Below are positions 24,926 to 34,563 of a stretch of DNA of 64,000 nucleotides, piece after piece (the stretch's first letter is position 1; each line of letters opens with the position of its first letter). Position numbers and translations under genes: made by a program. The notes under the pieces were generated by a model that saw only the letters and a program-made list of their open reading frames with translations, was not told the origin of the DNA and searched no databases. The DNA is from Paenibacillus glycanilyticus (GTDB lineage Bacteria > Bacillota > Bacilli > Paenibacillales > Paenibacillaceae), in assembly GCF_030161375.1 (NCBI RefSeq), contig NZ_BSSQ01000014.1, forward strand, positions 446,628 through 510,627. The letters run 5' to 3'.

Positions 24926-27397
24926 TTATTCAAAAGTATCGTACAGGCTTGTAACGACTAGCTGCTCGCGGAACGCAGATAGGCTAAGCGGCTCGGACAA
25001 GCCGTCCTTCTGTACGGTAACTACGGCCGGACGGTCTGCCGAAAGCGCAAATACGTTGTTGCTCCAGCGGGCGTCGGCATGGCTCAGCTCCAGCAGAACA
25101 AACGGCGCAAATGCCTGGCTGTCTAGCGTAACGATAAACCGATCTTCTTCCTCCGCCACCTCTGCGCGGATTTCGGGATTCAGCAGTTCAAAATGTTTCG
25201 GCTTCACGAACAAAGCCGTCCCTTCGCTTATTATCTCTCCGCCCGCTACAAATTCGAAAGCGAGATAGCTTTGGCTCAGCAGCTGCTTGGTCGTAAGTAT
25301 CTCCGAGAAGTCCAGTGAGACGACCTCTTCGGAAGAGAGAGAAGCAAGCGTTACTTCCGTTTCGCCCAATTGCATGATCTCCGATTGACGGTCCAGCAGT
25401 CTCCAGCGAAGCTGCCCTTTGACCTCCTGCAGCGTTTCGTTGGTCACGTGAAGCGATACCGCCGTCCCTTCTTCCAGAGCGGATGCAAGCACCGGCGCAA
25501 AGAAACGCTTGGCGGCGTGATGCGTTGCTTTCCATCGGCCGAAGTAGTCCAAACTGGACCAGGACGCCCCCGGCCAGATGTCGTTAAGCTGCCAGTAGAC
25601 CGCGCCCATGCATCTGCCTCGGTTGCGTCTCCAGTGCTCCACGCCAACCCGCATGCCTTCCGCCTGGATAAGCTGGGAGACATACAGCAGCTTCTCGAAG
25701 TTTCTCGGATATTTGAAATATTCGCTGATGTAATACATGATCTTTTCGTTACCTGTGCCGTTCTTCTGATGGGCTTCCATGACCCGCGAGAAAATATTGC
25801 GGTCTTCGGGAAGCGTAAACGTCTCCACCGTCTTAATGGACGGGAACGATTGCAAGCCGAACTCGGACATAAAACGCGGATGCAGCGTCCGGTATTCCGT
25901 TATCGGCTTCCGCCCGTGCCAGACATCCCAATAATGCATGTCGCCGATATCTTCGTTATTCGGATCTTCGATCCCGCCCTTGGAGGACGGCGAAGATACC
26001 AAATAGGAGGTGTTTGGATCAAGCGACTGCGACAACACCGGCAGGAACTCTTCGAACTGCTTCAGGTAATCGTCGCGCTGCTTCTCCCCGTAGCGCTCCG
26101 TCCAGCCCCAATACGCCCAAGCGTATTCCAGCTCGTTGTTTCCGCTCCAGAGACCAAGCGAGGCGTGATGGCGAAGCCGCTTCATATTGTCGATCGTCTC
26201 GAGGCGGATATTTTCTTTGAACTCGTCGTTGAAATCGTAAGCTCCGCATGCGTATAAGTGATCCTGCCATACGATCAGGCCATGCCGGTCGCACAGCTCG
26301 TAGAAGTAATCGTCCGCGTAGTACCCGCCGCCCCAAACTCGGATACAGTTGTAGTTAGCCTCGACGCAGCTTTGGATCAGCTGCTCCGTCCGCTCGTTGC
26401 TGCGCCGACCGAAGATGTTGTCCTCCGGAATGAAATTGGCGCCCATCGCGAAGATCTGATGACCGTTGATTTCAAACGCAAACGACTCGCCCCACTGATC
26501 CGGTTGGCGCACGACATGCAACGTGCGAAGGCCGATGCTTAGCGAGCGTTCGTCCAGAATCCGGTCTCCGCACCGCAATTCAACCCGCAGCCCGTATAAT
26601 GGCTGGCTTCCGAGATTGTTCGGCCACCATAACTCGGGATCCTGAACATTAATCTCAAGACTTGCAGTGTCTCCGATCTGGTCGGCTGACGCTTCCAGCG
26701 TCCTTCCATCCGGTGTCTCGATAACAGCATGAAGAACAAGCGGCTCTTCAGAGGCCCAACGTTGTAATTCTACGGCGATATTCAACTGAACGTTATTGGC
26801 GCTATGCTGCTGCGTAATGTAGACATCGTCGATTCGGCCGATATTGAAGCCGATGAGAGAGATATCCCGCCAAATGCCCATATCCGGCAGCTGCGGACCC
26901 CAATCCCAGCCAAACATGCTATGCGCCTTGCGCAGATGCGAGATGCCCGGTACGGCGTCGGCACAGCTTGTCAGGAAAAGCTCCTTATCCTTCGCAAGCA
27001 CAAAGTTCGTCGCTGAGCGGATAACGACGTGAATGTCATTGCTGCCTGCGGCGAGCAGCCCTTTCACATCCACTTCGTAGGTCCGGTGCATATTGTCCGT
27101 ATTTAATACGGCTTGTCCGTTTACGTAAACCTCGCAAAGCGTATCCAACCCCTCGCAGCGGAGCAATACGTGGTCCATCAAGAGCAGATCCCCGTCGACG
27201 AGGAAGCTTCGGCGGTATTCGTAATCGAACTTGGTCAGCTCCAAAATATCGTATTCGTTATCGCGGTAATAAGGATCTTCCATCTTACCCGCGGTCATTA
27301 GATCATGGAATACGGAGCCCGGAACAATGGCGTTGTTCCACTCCGCTTCATCCGTTCTTTTCATTGTCCAATTGCCATTTAGCGTTACTGAGCGCAT
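24926..27397 (-). CDS. Beta-mannosidase, glycoside hydrolase family 2
   Basis: About 823 residues, cytoplasmic (no signal peptide). It hydrolyses beta-1,4-linked mannose from the non-reducing end of manno-oligosaccharides by a retaining mechanism. Seen: an N-terminal jelly-roll domain starting LNGNWTMKRTDE and containing MFGWDWGPQLPD; a TIM-barrel with IRVWGGGYYADDYFYELCD; the acid/base Glu in SGNNELEYA (about residue 422); and the nucleophile Glu in RFMSEFGLQSFP (about 512). The start is the ATG at 27397 rather than a TTG three codons earlier, because the upstream AGG then has normal spacing. It lies upstream of the sugar importer on the same strand, but its own terminator separates the two units. 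A divergent AraC regulator gene lies upstream. Confidence 0.93.
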   Translation of the reverse strand: MRSVTLNGNWTMKRTDEAEWNNAIVPGSVFHDLMTAGKMEDPYYRDNEYDILELTKFDYEYRRSFLVDGDLLLMDHVLLRCEGLDTLCEVYVNGQAVLNTDNMHRTYEVDVKGLLAAGSNDIHVVIRSATNFVLAKDKELFLTSCADAVPGISHLRKAHSMFGWDWGPQLPDMGIWRDISLIGFNIGRIDDVYITQQHSANNVQLNIAVELQRWASEEPLVLHAVIETPDGRTLEASADQIGDTASLEINVQDPELWWPNNLGSQPLYGLRVELRCGDRILDERSLSIGLRTLHVVRQPDQWGESFAFEINGHQIFAMGANFIPEDNIFGRRSNERTEQLIQSCVEANYNCIRVWGGGYYADDYFYELCDRHGLIVWQDHLYACGAYDFNDEFKENIRLETIDNMKRLRHHASLGLWSGNNELEYAWAYWGWTERYGEKQRDDYLKQFEEFLPVLSQSLDPNTSYLVSSPSSKGGIEDPNNEDIGDMHYWDVWHGRKPITEYRTLHPRFMSEFGLQSFPSIKTVETFTLPEDRNIFSRVMEAHQKNGTGNEKIMYYISEYFKYPRNFEKLLYVSQLIQAEGMRVGVEHWRRNRGRCMGAVYWQLNDIWPGASWSSLDYFGRWKATHHAAKRFFAPVLASALEEGTAVSLHVTNETLQEVKGQLRWRLLDRQSEIMQLGETEVTLASLSSEEVVSLDFSEILTTKQLLSQSYLAFEFVAGGEIISEGTALFVKPKHFELLNPEIRAEVAEEEDRFIVTLDSQAFAPFVLLELSHADARWSNNVFALSADRPAVVTVQKDGLSEPLSLSAFREQLVVTSLYDTFE

Positions 27398-27433
27398 GCT
27401 TATCAACCTGCTTTCAAATGTATGGATTGTGCT

Positions 27434-27449
27434 GGAATGATGCCATTCC
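27434..27449. promoter_or_regulatory. Perfect inverted repeat upstream of beta-mannosidase
   Basis: GGAATG-ATGC-CATTCC, about 37 bases before the beta-mannosidase start, in the region shared with the divergent AraC gene. Candidate regulator site; no protein assigned. Confidence 0.35.
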
Positions 27450-27592
27450 TTAAATATCAGGTAAGGAGGAAGGCATGATTCGGCCCTATCGTAGCATTCG
27501 AAGTAGAATATCGTCTTGTTATGCAGATGCTTTTTTTGTGCTATATTAACATCACTATTTTATATCTAACAAAGACAAGGAAGGCGGCCTCC

Positions 27593-28432
27593 ATGACCGT
27601 TAACATGCTGTACGCCGCGGCGCTGATTGATCCGCTGGTGCAATCCAATTTCCACATCGTGCATTCGGTGAGGCATGCCTATCCGCTGCACGGACACGAC
27701 TTCTACGAAATCTTTATCGTCATTTCCGGCCAATGCGCGCATCTGGTGAACGGAGATACCCAATTGCTGAAAGAGGGTTCTATGGTGTTCATCCGTCCCG
27801 ATGATACTCATAGCTATGATACGCTGGAAGGTGAGGACTGCCGGTTCTTGAACGTCAACTTCTATAAAGAGGTTGTAGAAGGCGCTTTCGATTACATTGG
27901 CCACGCGGCGTTTGCCCAAGCGCTACGGAGCCCGCGGCTTCCGCCCGTCATCCTGCTGCCCGAAGCAGACATGGAGGCTCTCATGAGGAAAAGCGAGCAA
28001 ATCCAGTTATTTAACTCCACCGATAAGCAAAAGGCAAGAGCGATGGCCCGCAGCTTCTTGAGCGATGCCTTAACTCATTTCTTCCTTCACTTCCGCAATG
28101 ACGGCACGCAAGCGCTGCCGCAATGGTTCGACCATCTGCTTGCGCAGCTGCAGCGCAAAGAAAATTTCAGCGCCGGACTGCCCAGATTGCGGGAATTAAC
28201 GGACCGGAGCGACGGCCATCTTAACCGCGTATTCAAGCAATATCTCCGCATGACGCCAACGGCTTATTTGAACCATCTGCGCCTTGGCCATGCCAAAAAC
28301 CTGCTGCTCACCACGCAGCTGCCCATCGTCGATATCGCTTACGACGCCGGGTTCGATAATTTAAGCCATTTCTACCATCTCTTTAAAGACGCCTACGGGA
28401 TTGCCCCCGGCAAAATCCGAAATTGGCAATAG
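27593..28432 (+). CDS. AraC-family regulator with cupin sensor domain
   Basis: A 279-residue AraC-type regulator. The N-terminal cupin-like domain (HAYPLHGHDFYEIFIVISGQ) is the ligand-sensing part of sugar-responsive AraC proteins. The C-terminal domain (about 180-279) has two helix-turn-helix units (LTDRSDGHLNRVFKQYLRMT, then IVDIAYDAGFDNLSHFYHLF). The start at 27593 follows GGAAGGCGG; an ORF from 27521 would begin within the promoter region. Divergent from the beta-mannosidase gene, which it likely controls in response to a mannoside. Confidence 0.92.
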   Translation: MTVNMLYAAALIDPLVQSNFHIVHSVRHAYPLHGHDFYEIFIVISGQCAHLVNGDTQLLKEGSMVFIRPDDTHSYDTLEGEDCRFLNVNFYKEVVEGAFDYIGHAAFAQALRSPRLPPVILLPEADMEALMRKSEQIQLFNSTDKQKARAMARSFLSDALTHFFLHFRNDGTQALPQWFDHLLAQLQRKENFSAGLPRLRELTDRSDGHLNRVFKQYLRMTPTAYLNHLRLGHAKNLLLTTQLPIVDIAYDAGFDNLSHFYHLFKDAYGIAPGKIRNWQ

Positions 28433-28623
28433 AATCGAGGCCGTCCCAAAAGGTGATCACTCACCGTGAAGACGGCTCGCATTAGCAATTAAAGAGTGTT
28501 ATTTATGGGCAAGCGAAAGCTACCCGACTTCGAGGTTAACTTTCGGTAAGCCTCGAAGCAGGAATCTGCGGAATCCCCGGTTATTTTTATTTGGCTATGT
28601 TAAACTCTAATGTTGATTGTTGA

Positions 28624-28872
28624 GCTGCTGTATTTCATGAAAAATAGGTGCGCGGCGGGGCCTCCCCATCTTACGTTAGTTTGGCTATGTTGCACGTAGT
28701 GCAATATATTTCCCTTTAATTAGGCCAATGCGCAAATTATACTGCACGGAATACAGGATATGAGGTGGTTTAGAACCCTTATAGGCATTTTTTAACTTCT
28801 ATCCTGCATCTTGTGCAGGATATCTCTAGTTAGTGGGCTCATACGCCTAAATATGCTGCATTTCGTGCAACG
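28624..28872. repeat. Five degenerate TGCA-palindrome units
   Basis: Related short palindromes recur at 28624-28645, 28690-28711, 28741-28761, 28801-28821 and 28854-28872. Typical forms are ATCCTGCATCTTGTGCAGGAT, TTGCACGTAGTGCAATATAT and GCTGCATTTCGTGCAAC. They share a TGCA-N3/5-TGCA core. Two are preceded by TTGGCTATGTT (28591 and 28681). The copies are diverged, as in an old tandem array of REP-like elements. Confidence 0.6.
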
Positions 28873-28969
28873 CAAGCGAAGTGATCGGCGGGGGGGACTT
28901 TGATTGAGGTTTTTTTTTCATTTGTGAACCTACTTTTTAAGACAGGTTTTACAAAAACGGAGAAGTTCG

Positions 28970-29110
28970 AATGATTCTGGAGAAATTAAAAGCTTTCTGA
29001 AAGAAAGCTACTTCGAAAGTATAAGCTTATGTCCGCCTTTTCTCGGGGATTCCAACATTGAATTAATCTGATAAGGGAACCCCCGAGCAACAGCGGTCGG
29101 AAGAACATTC
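28970..29110 (-). repeat. Structured dispersed repeat, copy A
   Basis: Homologous to 63657-63803. In minus-strand order: GTTCTTCCGACCGCTGTTG, an inner stem (CTCGGGGATTCC at 29042-29053 with GGAACCCCCGAG at 29076-29087, one mismatch), a core hairpin AGCTTTC-TGAAA-GAAAGCT, then TTCTCCAGAATCATT. The core hairpin is in the same plus-strand orientation as in copy C, although the flanks are inverted. Confidence 0.7.
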
Positions 29111-29154
29111 GTATTCGCAGTTTGCAGCTTAAAACCTTCTTAATCAGTATAGGC

Positions 29155-30768
29155 TCACATTTTCCTGTACTGGTTGGGCGATTGCCCCTCAAACTTCTTA
29201 AACACCTTGCTGAAATATTTATCGTCGTCATAGCCGACCATTTCGGCGATTTGAGCGATTTTCAGATTCGGATTTTGCAGCAGCAGCTTAGCTTTCTCGA
29301 CCCGGATACGACCAAGATAGTCGAATACATTCTCGCCCATTTCCTGCTTGAAGCGGCGTGAAATATATTCCCTGCTCAAATAGAAACGTTCCGAAATATC
29401 CTGCAGCGTTACTTCGCGGTTATAATGCTGCTCCATGTATTTCGCGATGTCGCGCATGACGCTATGCTCTTTGTTGCCACCGGCGCCTGTTAGGGCGGCA
29501 TATGCAGTGAGCCCGTTAATTAGCTCGCGTCTGCATAACTCGAGCGACAGCTTGCCCTCTTCATCGAGCAGCACCGATAACGGCAAGCCGGAAGGCGGTT
29601 CGAGCGGTTCATCCCGCACCTGCTTCACGGCCAGTTCTTGATTCCACCGGCTTAGCATCGCTTCGTATTCGAAGCGCCACAGCTCCACCTGCTCCAGGCT
29701 GACCGACGGCAGCATCCGGGCAGCTTCCAAGAAGCTATCGACCGCGGCTTCCAGATCCTTTTCTTTCCCGCTCCATACCGCCAGACGGAACCGTTCCTCA
29801 TAACTTGCAATACTTAGCGAATGAACTCCCGCTTTGCGTCCGCTTTCCTGGCTATGAATATAGCTGCTGCCGGTCAGCAGGTTTCTTTGTTTTAATGCCA
29901 TCCGTCCTGCCTGATAAGAAGCCGAAAGTCCTCCAGGGAAAGGCATCGCTTGACCTACGCCGTAATGGAAACGGCCATGGATCGTTTGCTCAATCCCATC
30001 CGTAATCCGCGCCAGTATCGTCTCCCATTGGGCCAACCGGTCCCATAACAATAGGATAATCTCATGCTCGCTGTTCCAATAACGGAAGGCGAACCCGACA
30101 TTGTTATGCCTTAGTATTTCGTTAGCTACATTGATAAGGCAAAAAGTCAGCAAATCCCTGTTGCCGCTGAACTTACGGGAGATTTGCGGCTCAAGCATCT
30201 CCGTGCTCAGAATGATTACTTGGCTTGCCGTTACCCGTTCCAGCTTAAACTCTTCCCTCAAGTCTGCCGGTACGCTTGCATTCCCGGATACGGCCGTCTC
30301 GCTGATTAACGTCGAGAACAACTTATCCCGATAAACGGGCTTGATCTGATTAATCTCCATATTGCGCTGCTGGTCCAGCTTTCGCGCGTGATCTTCCTGT
30401 TCCCAGCTCAGCTTCACCTTTTGCAGAGCTTCCATCAGCTGCTCCGGATCAATGGGCTTCAGCAAATAGTCTTGCCCGCCATATTTCATCGAGCTGCGCA
30501 CAAGATGGAAATCGTCGTATCCGCTTATAACAATCGATTTACTCTTGCGGCCGTTCTCTTTCATCCAAGCTAGCAGCTCGACGCCATCCCGGTTTGGCAT
30601 CCGCATATCCGTTATGACAATCTCGGGCGCAATACGCCCAAGCAGCTCGATGGCAGAGTCGCCGTTATCCGCTTCAAAAATCTGTTTGATCCCAAGCTGC
30701 TTCCAATCGATCAACAGCTTAATCGCTTCCCGCACATGTTGTTCATCGTCTACAATGAGTATGTTCAT
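29155..30768 (-). CDS. YesN/AraC-type response regulator
   Basis: A 537-residue response regulator. The receiver domain has LIVDDEQHVREA and the phospho-acceptor Asp in EIVITDMRMPNRDG. The C-terminal AraC domain (about 430-537) has VTLQDISERFYLSREYISRR and KIAQIAEMVGYDDDKYFSKV. Its start overlaps the histidine kinase stop by 4 bases. Most likely activates the divergent sugar transporter operon beginning at 32728. Confidence 0.93.
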   Translation of the reverse strand: MNILIVDDEQHVREAIKLLIDWKQLGIKQIFEADNGDSAIELLGRIAPEIVITDMRMPNRDGVELLAWMKENGRKSKSIVISGYDDFHLVRSSMKYGGQDYLLKPIDPEQLMEALQKVKLSWEQEDHARKLDQQRNMEINQIKPVYRDKLFSTLISETAVSGNASVPADLREEFKLERVTASQVIILSTEMLEPQISRKFSGNRDLLTFCLINVANEILRHNNVGFAFRYWNSEHEIILLLWDRLAQWETILARITDGIEQTIHGRFHYGVGQAMPFPGGLSASYQAGRMALKQRNLLTGSSYIHSQESGRKAGVHSLSIASYEERFRLAVWSGKEKDLEAAVDSFLEAARMLPSVSLEQVELWRFEYEAMLSRWNQELAVKQVRDEPLEPPSGLPLSVLLDEEGKLSLELCRRELINGLTAYAALTGAGGNKEHSVMRDIAKYMEQHYNREVTLQDISERFYLSREYISRRFKQEMGENVFDYLGRIRVEKAKLLLQNPNLKIAQIAEMVGYDDDKYFSKVFKKFEGQSPNQYRKM

Positions 30769-32597
30769 GCTCGTTCCTCCAACTCTTGCACAGGTATTCG
30801 CAGCGTGACGCTAAATCCTTGAGTAGGCGCCGAATCGATGCTCATCTCCGCTGCCTCGTTATAATAAAGCTTCAGCCGCATCCATACGTTGCTGATGCCG
30901 ATGCTTTTTTGCTCCTCAAGCAAAGCTCCCGTTGAACGGAACAATAGCTGCCTTAACTCGCGCAGCTTGTCTTGCTCCATCCCGCTGCCGTTATCCTCGA
31001 TTCGGATCATTAGCCATTTCCCTTCGTCCGCCACTTCCGAGAATAATCGCAATATGCCGCTGCGTCCCGAATTCTCATATCCATGCTTGAAATAGTTTTC
31101 GATTAGCGGCTGCAGCAGCATTTTGGGCACTTGAACCTGCAGCGATGCCGGGTCAATATCGTAATGCACGGTTAGCTGTTCGTTGAACCGCTGCTGCTGA
31201 AGCTCGAGATACGCTTTGGCGTGGTTAAGCTCCATGGCGAAAGGCACGACCGATTCGCTTGTGTTCATGTTGTACCGCATCATTTTCGCTATGGAAGTGA
31301 TAAGCGTGTATACCTTTGGCACCCCAGCATGCAAGGCAAGCGTTCCGATCGATTGCAGCGCATTATACAAAAAATGCGGATTAATCTGCGCTTGCATCGC
31401 CCTCAGCTGATTGGTTTTATTGGCAATCTCTAGCCGGTATTCACTGTTGATCAGATCCCTGATCGTTTGAATCATCGTGTTGAAACGCCTTGCCAATATG
31501 CCGATTTCGTCCTTCCGGTCAACGGGCACCGCGACATTGAAATTACCGGATTGCACCTGATTGATATGGCCGATAAGCCGCTTGATCGGCTTGGTGAACT
31601 GGTACGATACAAGGAAGCTTGCGATGACCGCGAGCACCATAAACAGAGCTATAACCGACGTGTTGATCGCCCGAATTGCGGTTGCGCTCTCGTACACATA
31701 GGAGTACGGAAGCTGCTTCACGACCACCCAATCCATGTAATTGGTATGGAGTGTATCATAAATAACAATGCCTGAAAATGACTGATCCTTCCATTTCATG
31801 ACGCCATTCTCCTGCTGGGAAGCAAGAACTTGGTCCGTCCATTTCAGCTCCGATTGGTCTCCTTGTCCATTAACCGAGCATATAAAATTTCGATTCCGGT
31901 CGATGATATACAGCTGCTCCTCGGAAGACATGGTCAGCTGCTTGCAAATTTGGTTCAGATCATCGGATTTGACATCCATGGACAAATAACCGATTACTTC
32001 GTCGCTGGGAGTCCGGATAATCGGCCGCCGCAAAGTGAAAACGCTTTCCTCTTTGACGGCGCGGCTCCAATCCAAATTATAATGGGCGCTAGTATGCGTC
32101 GCCTCCACAAACGGCTTGGAGCTTGAACCATTTCCCTCCGGCCACTCCAGCGGTTGGTTGAATCCTCTGCGGAAAAAACCGCGCGCCATCAAATACGTCA
32201 GCTTGCCTTCTCCGATCTGCAGCTGTATTTGGTGAATGCCGTTAGTAGACTGATAAATGTTCAGCATATGAGAATAAATCTGCAAATTATTTTTCTCGTC
32301 AAACATCTGCACGTTTACATTTGGCGACTCTCCCCGCTCAATTAAGGCATACAAAGAGTTGGACTTATTGATATTCATATAGACATCAAGCGAGTTTTCG
32401 TTGATTTTGTCCATATAGCCCAGGATGTTGTTTTTGCCAAGCGCCAGCAGGTTTTGATTCTCGTGAATCGACTGCTGCGTCACCTTGTCCTTGATGTAAT
32501 AGTTCGAAATAATCATCGATACGGTAATCGGAATGATCGTGACGGCAAGCAACAACGCCATCAGTTTCCGGTTAATGCTCGTTGTGAACGCAAACAT
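30765..32597 (-). CDS. YesM-type sensor histidine kinase
   Basis: A 610-residue membrane sensor kinase. It has an N-terminal helix (LMALLLAVTIIPITVSMII), a dCache-like extracytoplasmic domain of about 250 residues, a second helix (VIALFMVLAVIASFLVSYQF), a HAMP domain, the His motif QINPHFLYNALQ, and an HATPase domain with EDNGSGMEQD. Translationally coupled to the response regulator that follows it. The 130 bases upstream are shared with a divergent ABC transporter operon. Confidence 0.93.
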   Translation of the reverse strand: MFAFTTSINRKLMALLLAVTIIPITVSMIISNYYIKDKVTQQSIHENQNLLALGKNNILGYMDKINENSLDVYMNINKSNSLYALIERGESPNVNVQMFDEKNNLQIYSHMLNIYQSTNGIHQIQLQIGEGKLTYLMARGFFRRGFNQPLEWPEGNGSSSKPFVEATHTSAHYNLDWSRAVKEESVFTLRRPIIRTPSDEVIGYLSMDVKSDDLNQICKQLTMSSEEQLYIIDRNRNFICSVNGQGDQSELKWTDQVLASQQENGVMKWKDQSFSGIVIYDTLHTNYMDWVVVKQLPYSYVYESATAIRAINTSVIALFMVLAVIASFLVSYQFTKPIKRLIGHINQVQSGNFNVAVPVDRKDEIGILARRFNTMIQTIRDLINSEYRLEIANKTNQLRAMQAQINPHFLYNALQSIGTLALHAGVPKVYTLITSIAKMMRYNMNTSESVVPFAMELNHAKAYLELQQQRFNEQLTVHYDIDPASLQVQVPKMLLQPLIENYFKHGYENSGRSGILRLFSEVADEGKWLMIRIEDNGSGMEQDKLRELRQLLFRSTGALLEEQKSIGISNVWMRLKLYYNEAAEMSIDSAPTQGFSVTLRIPVQELEERA

Positions 32598-32643
32598 GAC
32601 ACCTTACCCCCAGGTCAATATATTACACCAAACCCATCATATC

Positions 32644-32695
32644 TATCGGTGGTTCAAATTTCAATAACTGTTTATAGTCTAGCTATACACCGATA
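32644..32695. promoter_or_regulatory. Candidate operator, 8-bp dyad in kinase/transporter intergenic region
   Basis: TATCGGTG (32644-32651) and CACCGATA (32688-32695) are perfect inverted repeats 36 bases apart, centred in the 130-base divergent region. No good -35 box is seen for the transporter operon, as expected for an activated promoter. A TATAGT or TATACA in between could be a -10. Confidence 0.4.
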
Positions 32696-32727
32696 CTTAA
32701 TGCCGCATTACGAAGGGGGACTCCAAA

Positions 32728-33615
32728 TTGAACTTACGAAAAAGATCAAACGAATGGATGCAGCAGCTCGTATTTGTCGGGCCCGGCATGATTGTCTTCT
32801 CGATCATCGTGCTCATCCCGTTCCTGTTAGGCTTCTACTTTTCCTTCACGGAGTGGAACGGCCTTGATCTCGACAAAGCGAAATGGATCGGCATGGATAA
32901 CATCCACCGTATCTTTATGAAGGACGATAAGTTCTGGGCATCGTTTAGATTTACGCTGAAATTTACCGTCGTAACGGTCGTTGTGACGAACGTTTTGGCT
33001 CTTACTCTAGGGCTATTGCTCACCCGCGCGATGCGGGGACGGAATACGCTCCGCACGATTTTCTTCCTGCCGAACATGATCGGCGGCATTCTGCTAGGTT
33101 ACATCTGGCAGTTCATTTTCACAAAAGGCTTCAAAACGATTGGCGAAATGACCGGCTGGCATTTCTTCGAGCTTCCGTGGCTCGGCACGCCGGAGACCGG
33201 CTTCTGGGGACTCGTCATCGTATTCGTGTGGCAAACCACCGGCTACATGATGGTCATCTACATTGCGGCGATTGTTGGCGTACCGAAAGATTTAATGGAA
33301 GCCGCAACGATTGACGGAGCTACCTACTTCCAAACCGTTCGCAAAATCGTGATGCCGCTCGTTATGCCGGCGATTACCGTATGTTTGTTCCTGACTACTT
33401 CGGGCGCGTTCAAAATGTTCGACCTTAACCTGTCGCTCACCAAAGGCGGTCCGGGTACTTCTACTCAGTCGCTTGCTTATAACATTTATGCGGAAGCACT
33501 GGTTAACAACCGGTATGGACTTGGCACCGCCAAAGCGATGTTATTCTTCTTTGCCGTATCCATCATTGCCGTCACGCAAGTGTGGCTGACCAAACGGAAG
33601 GAGGTTGAAGCGTAA
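32728..33615 (+). CDS. Sugar ABC permease (MsmF/UgpA-like)
   Basis: A 295-residue permease with six membrane helices and the coupling-loop motif EAATIDGATYFQTVRKIVMP. It starts at a TTG preceded by GGGGGA at 7 bases. First gene of a permease-permease-binding protein operon without an ATPase, probably using a shared MsmX-type ATPase. Divergent from the kinase/regulator pair. Confidence 0.92.
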   Translation: MNLRKRSNEWMQQLVFVGPGMIVFSIIVLIPFLLGFYFSFTEWNGLDLDKAKWIGMDNIHRIFMKDDKFWASFRFTLKFTVVTVVVTNVLALTLGLLLTRAMRGRNTLRTIFFLPNMIGGILLGYIWQFIFTKGFKTIGEMTGWHFFELPWLGTPETGFWGLVIVFVWQTTGYMMVIYIAAIVGVPKDLMEAATIDGATYFQTVRKIVMPLVMPAITVCLFLTTSGAFKMFDLNLSLTKGGPGTSTQSLAYNIYAEALVNNRYGLGTAKAMLFFFAVSIIAVTQVWLTKRKEVEA

Positions 33616-33616
33616 C

Positions 33617-34447
33617 ATGACCGCTTCCCGTTCCCGGCTTTGGGCCGTTGCAGCTGCGGCAATCCTGCTCGCTCTGCTGTTCATCGCGCCTTTTTATTTC
33701 GTACTCGTCAATTCCGTCAAAGCGCTCGGCGAGATTATGGTGGATGCCGCCTCTCTCCCGGACAAGTACTTGTTCTCGAATTACTCGAAGGTGTGGGATA
33801 TTATTAAATTCCCGAAAGCTTTGCTGAACTCGGTCCTGATTACCGGAATCAGCGTAACCGGCATTGTAATCATCAGCGCCATGACCGGCTACCGGCTAGT
33901 ACGCCGGCCAACCGTATTCAACAAAATCTTGTTTACGGCGTTTATTTCGGCGATGATCATTCCGTTCCAATCGGTTATGTTGCAGCTGGTTCGCGTAACA
34001 AGCTTCCTGGAGCTCCGCGCTAACCTCTTCGGGATCGTCGTCTGTTATCTTGGCTTTGGCTTATCGCTGTCCGTCTTCCTGTTCCATGGCTTTATCAAAA
34101 GCGTTCCGCTTGAGATCGAAGAAGCCGCGGTTGTAGACGGGTGCTCGCCTTACGGCGTATTCTGGCGGATTGTGTTCCCGCTGCTTCGTCCGATTATCGT
34201 GACCGTTATTATCCTGAACGGCTTATGGATCTGGAATGACTATCTCCTGCCCGTTCTAATCATCGGCTCGAACAAAGATCTGACGACCATTCCGCTTGCG
34301 ATTACCCGCTTCTTCGGGCAATATACGAAGCAATGGGATCTCGCGCTTGCTGGACTAACGATGGGCATTATGCCGATTATCGTCATGTTTCTTCTGCTGC
34401 AAAAACATATTATCGAGGGGATCTCTTCGGGATCGCTCAAAGGCTGA
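33617..34447 (+). CDS. Sugar ABC permease (MsmG/UgpE-like)
   Basis: A 276-residue permease with about six helices and the coupling-loop motif EEAAVVDGCSPYGVFWRIV. A TTG at 33605 is rejected as a start because GGAGG touches it directly; the ATG at 33617 has proper spacing from the same site. One base separates it from the stop of the previous permease. Confidence 0.92.
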   Translation: MTASRSRLWAVAAAAILLALLFIAPFYFVLVNSVKALGEIMVDAASLPDKYLFSNYSKVWDIIKFPKALLNSVLITGISVTGIVIISAMTGYRLVRRPTVFNKILFTAFISAMIIPFQSVMLQLVRVTSFLELRANLFGIVVCYLGFGLSLSVFLFHGFIKSVPLEIEEAAVVDGCSPYGVFWRIVFPLLRPIIVTVIILNGLWIWNDYLLPVLIIGSNKDLTTIPLAITRFFGQYTKQWDLALAGLTMGIMPIIVMFLLLQKHIIEGISSGSLKG

Positions 34448-34563
34448 AATCAATATTTTGCACTTTTCACGACAAAAACGTCTGTGTTTCTTGGTTTTAA
34501 GCTTCCATATAATCAAACTTGTAAAGAGAACAACCTTTTGACAAAAATGGGGAGGTTAACAAA

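Larger units (their letters stand above)
28433..29154. other. 722-base gene-free region rich in repeats
   Basis: No ORF with a ribosome site or family match. It contains a CTTCGAGG/CCTCGAAG hairpin (about 28529-28559), five degenerate copies of a TGCA-palindrome unit (28624-28872), and a structured dispersed repeat (28970-29110). It separates two independent sugar loci. Confidence 0.7.

Noticed and set aside
28624..28872. CRISPR array
   Set aside because: Units are diverged palindromes with irregular spacing of 30-65 bases, and there are no cas genes.
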